A stretch of 13,176 nucleotides of DNA, taken from assembly GCA_027859055.1 (NCBI GenBank), contig JAQIBO010000459.1:1-13176 (forward strand). The letters are read 5' to 3'. Made by a program: the position numbers and the translations under genes. The DNA is from Spirochaeta sp. Its GTDB lineage: Bacteria > Spirochaetota > Spirochaetia > DSM-27196 > Alkalispirochaetaceae. Positions within the stretch are counted from its first letter, which is position 1. Each line of letters starts with the position of its first letter. Positions 12,863-13,176 of this stretch are shown in pieces. The notes below the pieces were generated by a model that was not told the origin of the DNA, did not search any database, and saw only the letters and a list, made by a program, of their open reading frames with translations.

Positions 12863-13176
12863 TCAGGCTGCGGTCTCACGGGAAAGGATGTTCATCAGAC
12901 GGACATTAACGTAAATTCTCTCCCTCCCGATCTTCTGACTCACAAGAAGTCCAAGTTCTTCGAGGGACTGCAGATATCGAGATGCCGCTTTGCGTTCTAC
13001 CCCCAGGGCATTCACGAGGAACTCAATCTTTGAGTAGGGGTGTACGAAGAGCGTTTCGACAAGCTCCTTCGTGTAGATGCGCGGCAGCGCTCCTCTCACT
13101 TCGTCTACGGTTCGGTCAAGTTCCAGACGAATCTCCCGTACCCTTTCGATGGTGTCTACGGACGTCGCCTGAATGG
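12863..13176 (-). CDS. Fic-family protein, C-terminal part only
   Basis: This frame is open from the right edge and ends at TGA 12863, giving the last 104 residues. They match the tail of the common Fic/DOC family proteins: a helix (VDTIERVREIRLELDRTVDE), then ALPRIYTKELVETLFVHPYS and a winged helix-turn-helix (KIEFLVNALGVERKAASRYL, then LEELGLLVSQKIGRERIYVN). The catalytic Fic core (HxFx(D/E)GNGRxxR) would lie upstream, outside the window. Full proteins are about 370 residues and transfer AMP or another nucleotide to target proteins, while the wHTH may bind DNA or a partner. The sequence has no frame break here. Whether the whole gene is intact cannot be seen. Confidence 0.88.
   Translation of the reverse strand, partial: IQATSVDTIERVREIRLELDRTVDEVRGALPRIYTKELVETLFVHPYSKIEFLVNALGVERKAASRYLQSLEELGLLVSQKIGRERIYVNVRLMNILSRETAA

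Noticed and set aside
12535..12879. 114-residue minus-strand frame after the Fic gene
   Set aside because: Cys/Arg/Pro-rich, no motif, overlaps the Fic end; probably a chance frame in decayed DNA.
1..13176. CRISPR array, tRNA/rRNA genes, complete insertion sequence
   Set aside because: No regularly spaced repeats, no cloverleaf or rRNA-like stretches and no transposase motifs were seen on either strand.

Overview
The window comes from a GC-rich bacterial chromosome with compact, overlapping genes, strong GGAGG-type ribosome binding sites and occasional GTG/TTG starts. Nothing in it fixes the taxon. A free-living, possibly salt- or alkali-adapted bacterium fits the Mrp operon and the flavin-type PAS sensor; a spirochaete-like organism is a guess only. 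There are no tRNA or rRNA genes, no CRISPR array and no complete insertion sequence.

Left part (1-3925, minus strand): a tightly packed operon for an Mrp-type cation/proton antiporter, read right to left as mrpE, mrpF, mrpG, a stand-alone MrpA C-terminal (DUF4040/MbhD-like) subunit, a two-domain MrpB, mrpC, and mrpD, which runs off the left edge. The order matches the antiporter module of archaeal Mbh/Mbs complexes rather than the classical mrpABCDEFG order. Every junction between consecutive genes overlaps or has a 1-base gap, so translational coupling is likely. The large MrpA N-terminal (NuoL-like) subunit is not in the window.

Centre (3926-6326): a divergent intergenic region with a recognisable promoter for each direction (minus 3983-4011, plus 4066-4094). 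The plus-strand gene encodes a membrane diguanylate cyclase with CHASE, PAS, Aer-like PAS and GGEEF domains, including an intact RxxD inhibitory site. A redox- or energy-sensing c-di-GMP enzyme therefore shares its control region with an ion-motive antiporter operon.

Right part (6333-13176): mostly minus-strand accessory genes. These are a large DUF4236 protein, an AAA_14/DUF4143 ATPase, an AlbA_2 (Schlafen-like)/RecG-type regulator, a VapBC toxin-antitoxin pair, a broken GNAT acetyltransferase gene, a TspO-related membrane protein and the C-terminal end of a Fic-family protein. The stretch 11090-11662 is a mosaic. An 81-bp piece of the TspO-like gene has been copied next to a truncated GNAT gene, with short CATGCC repeats at the joint. 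Several of these genes have -10 elements so close to the start codon that the messages may be leaderless.

The most informative points are the Mbh-like order and fused MrpB of the antiporter, the cysteine-rich insert in its MrpD, its head-to-head pairing with the Aer-PAS diguanylate cyclase, and the gene-fragment mosaic beside vapBC. I did not find a clearly new multi-gene system.
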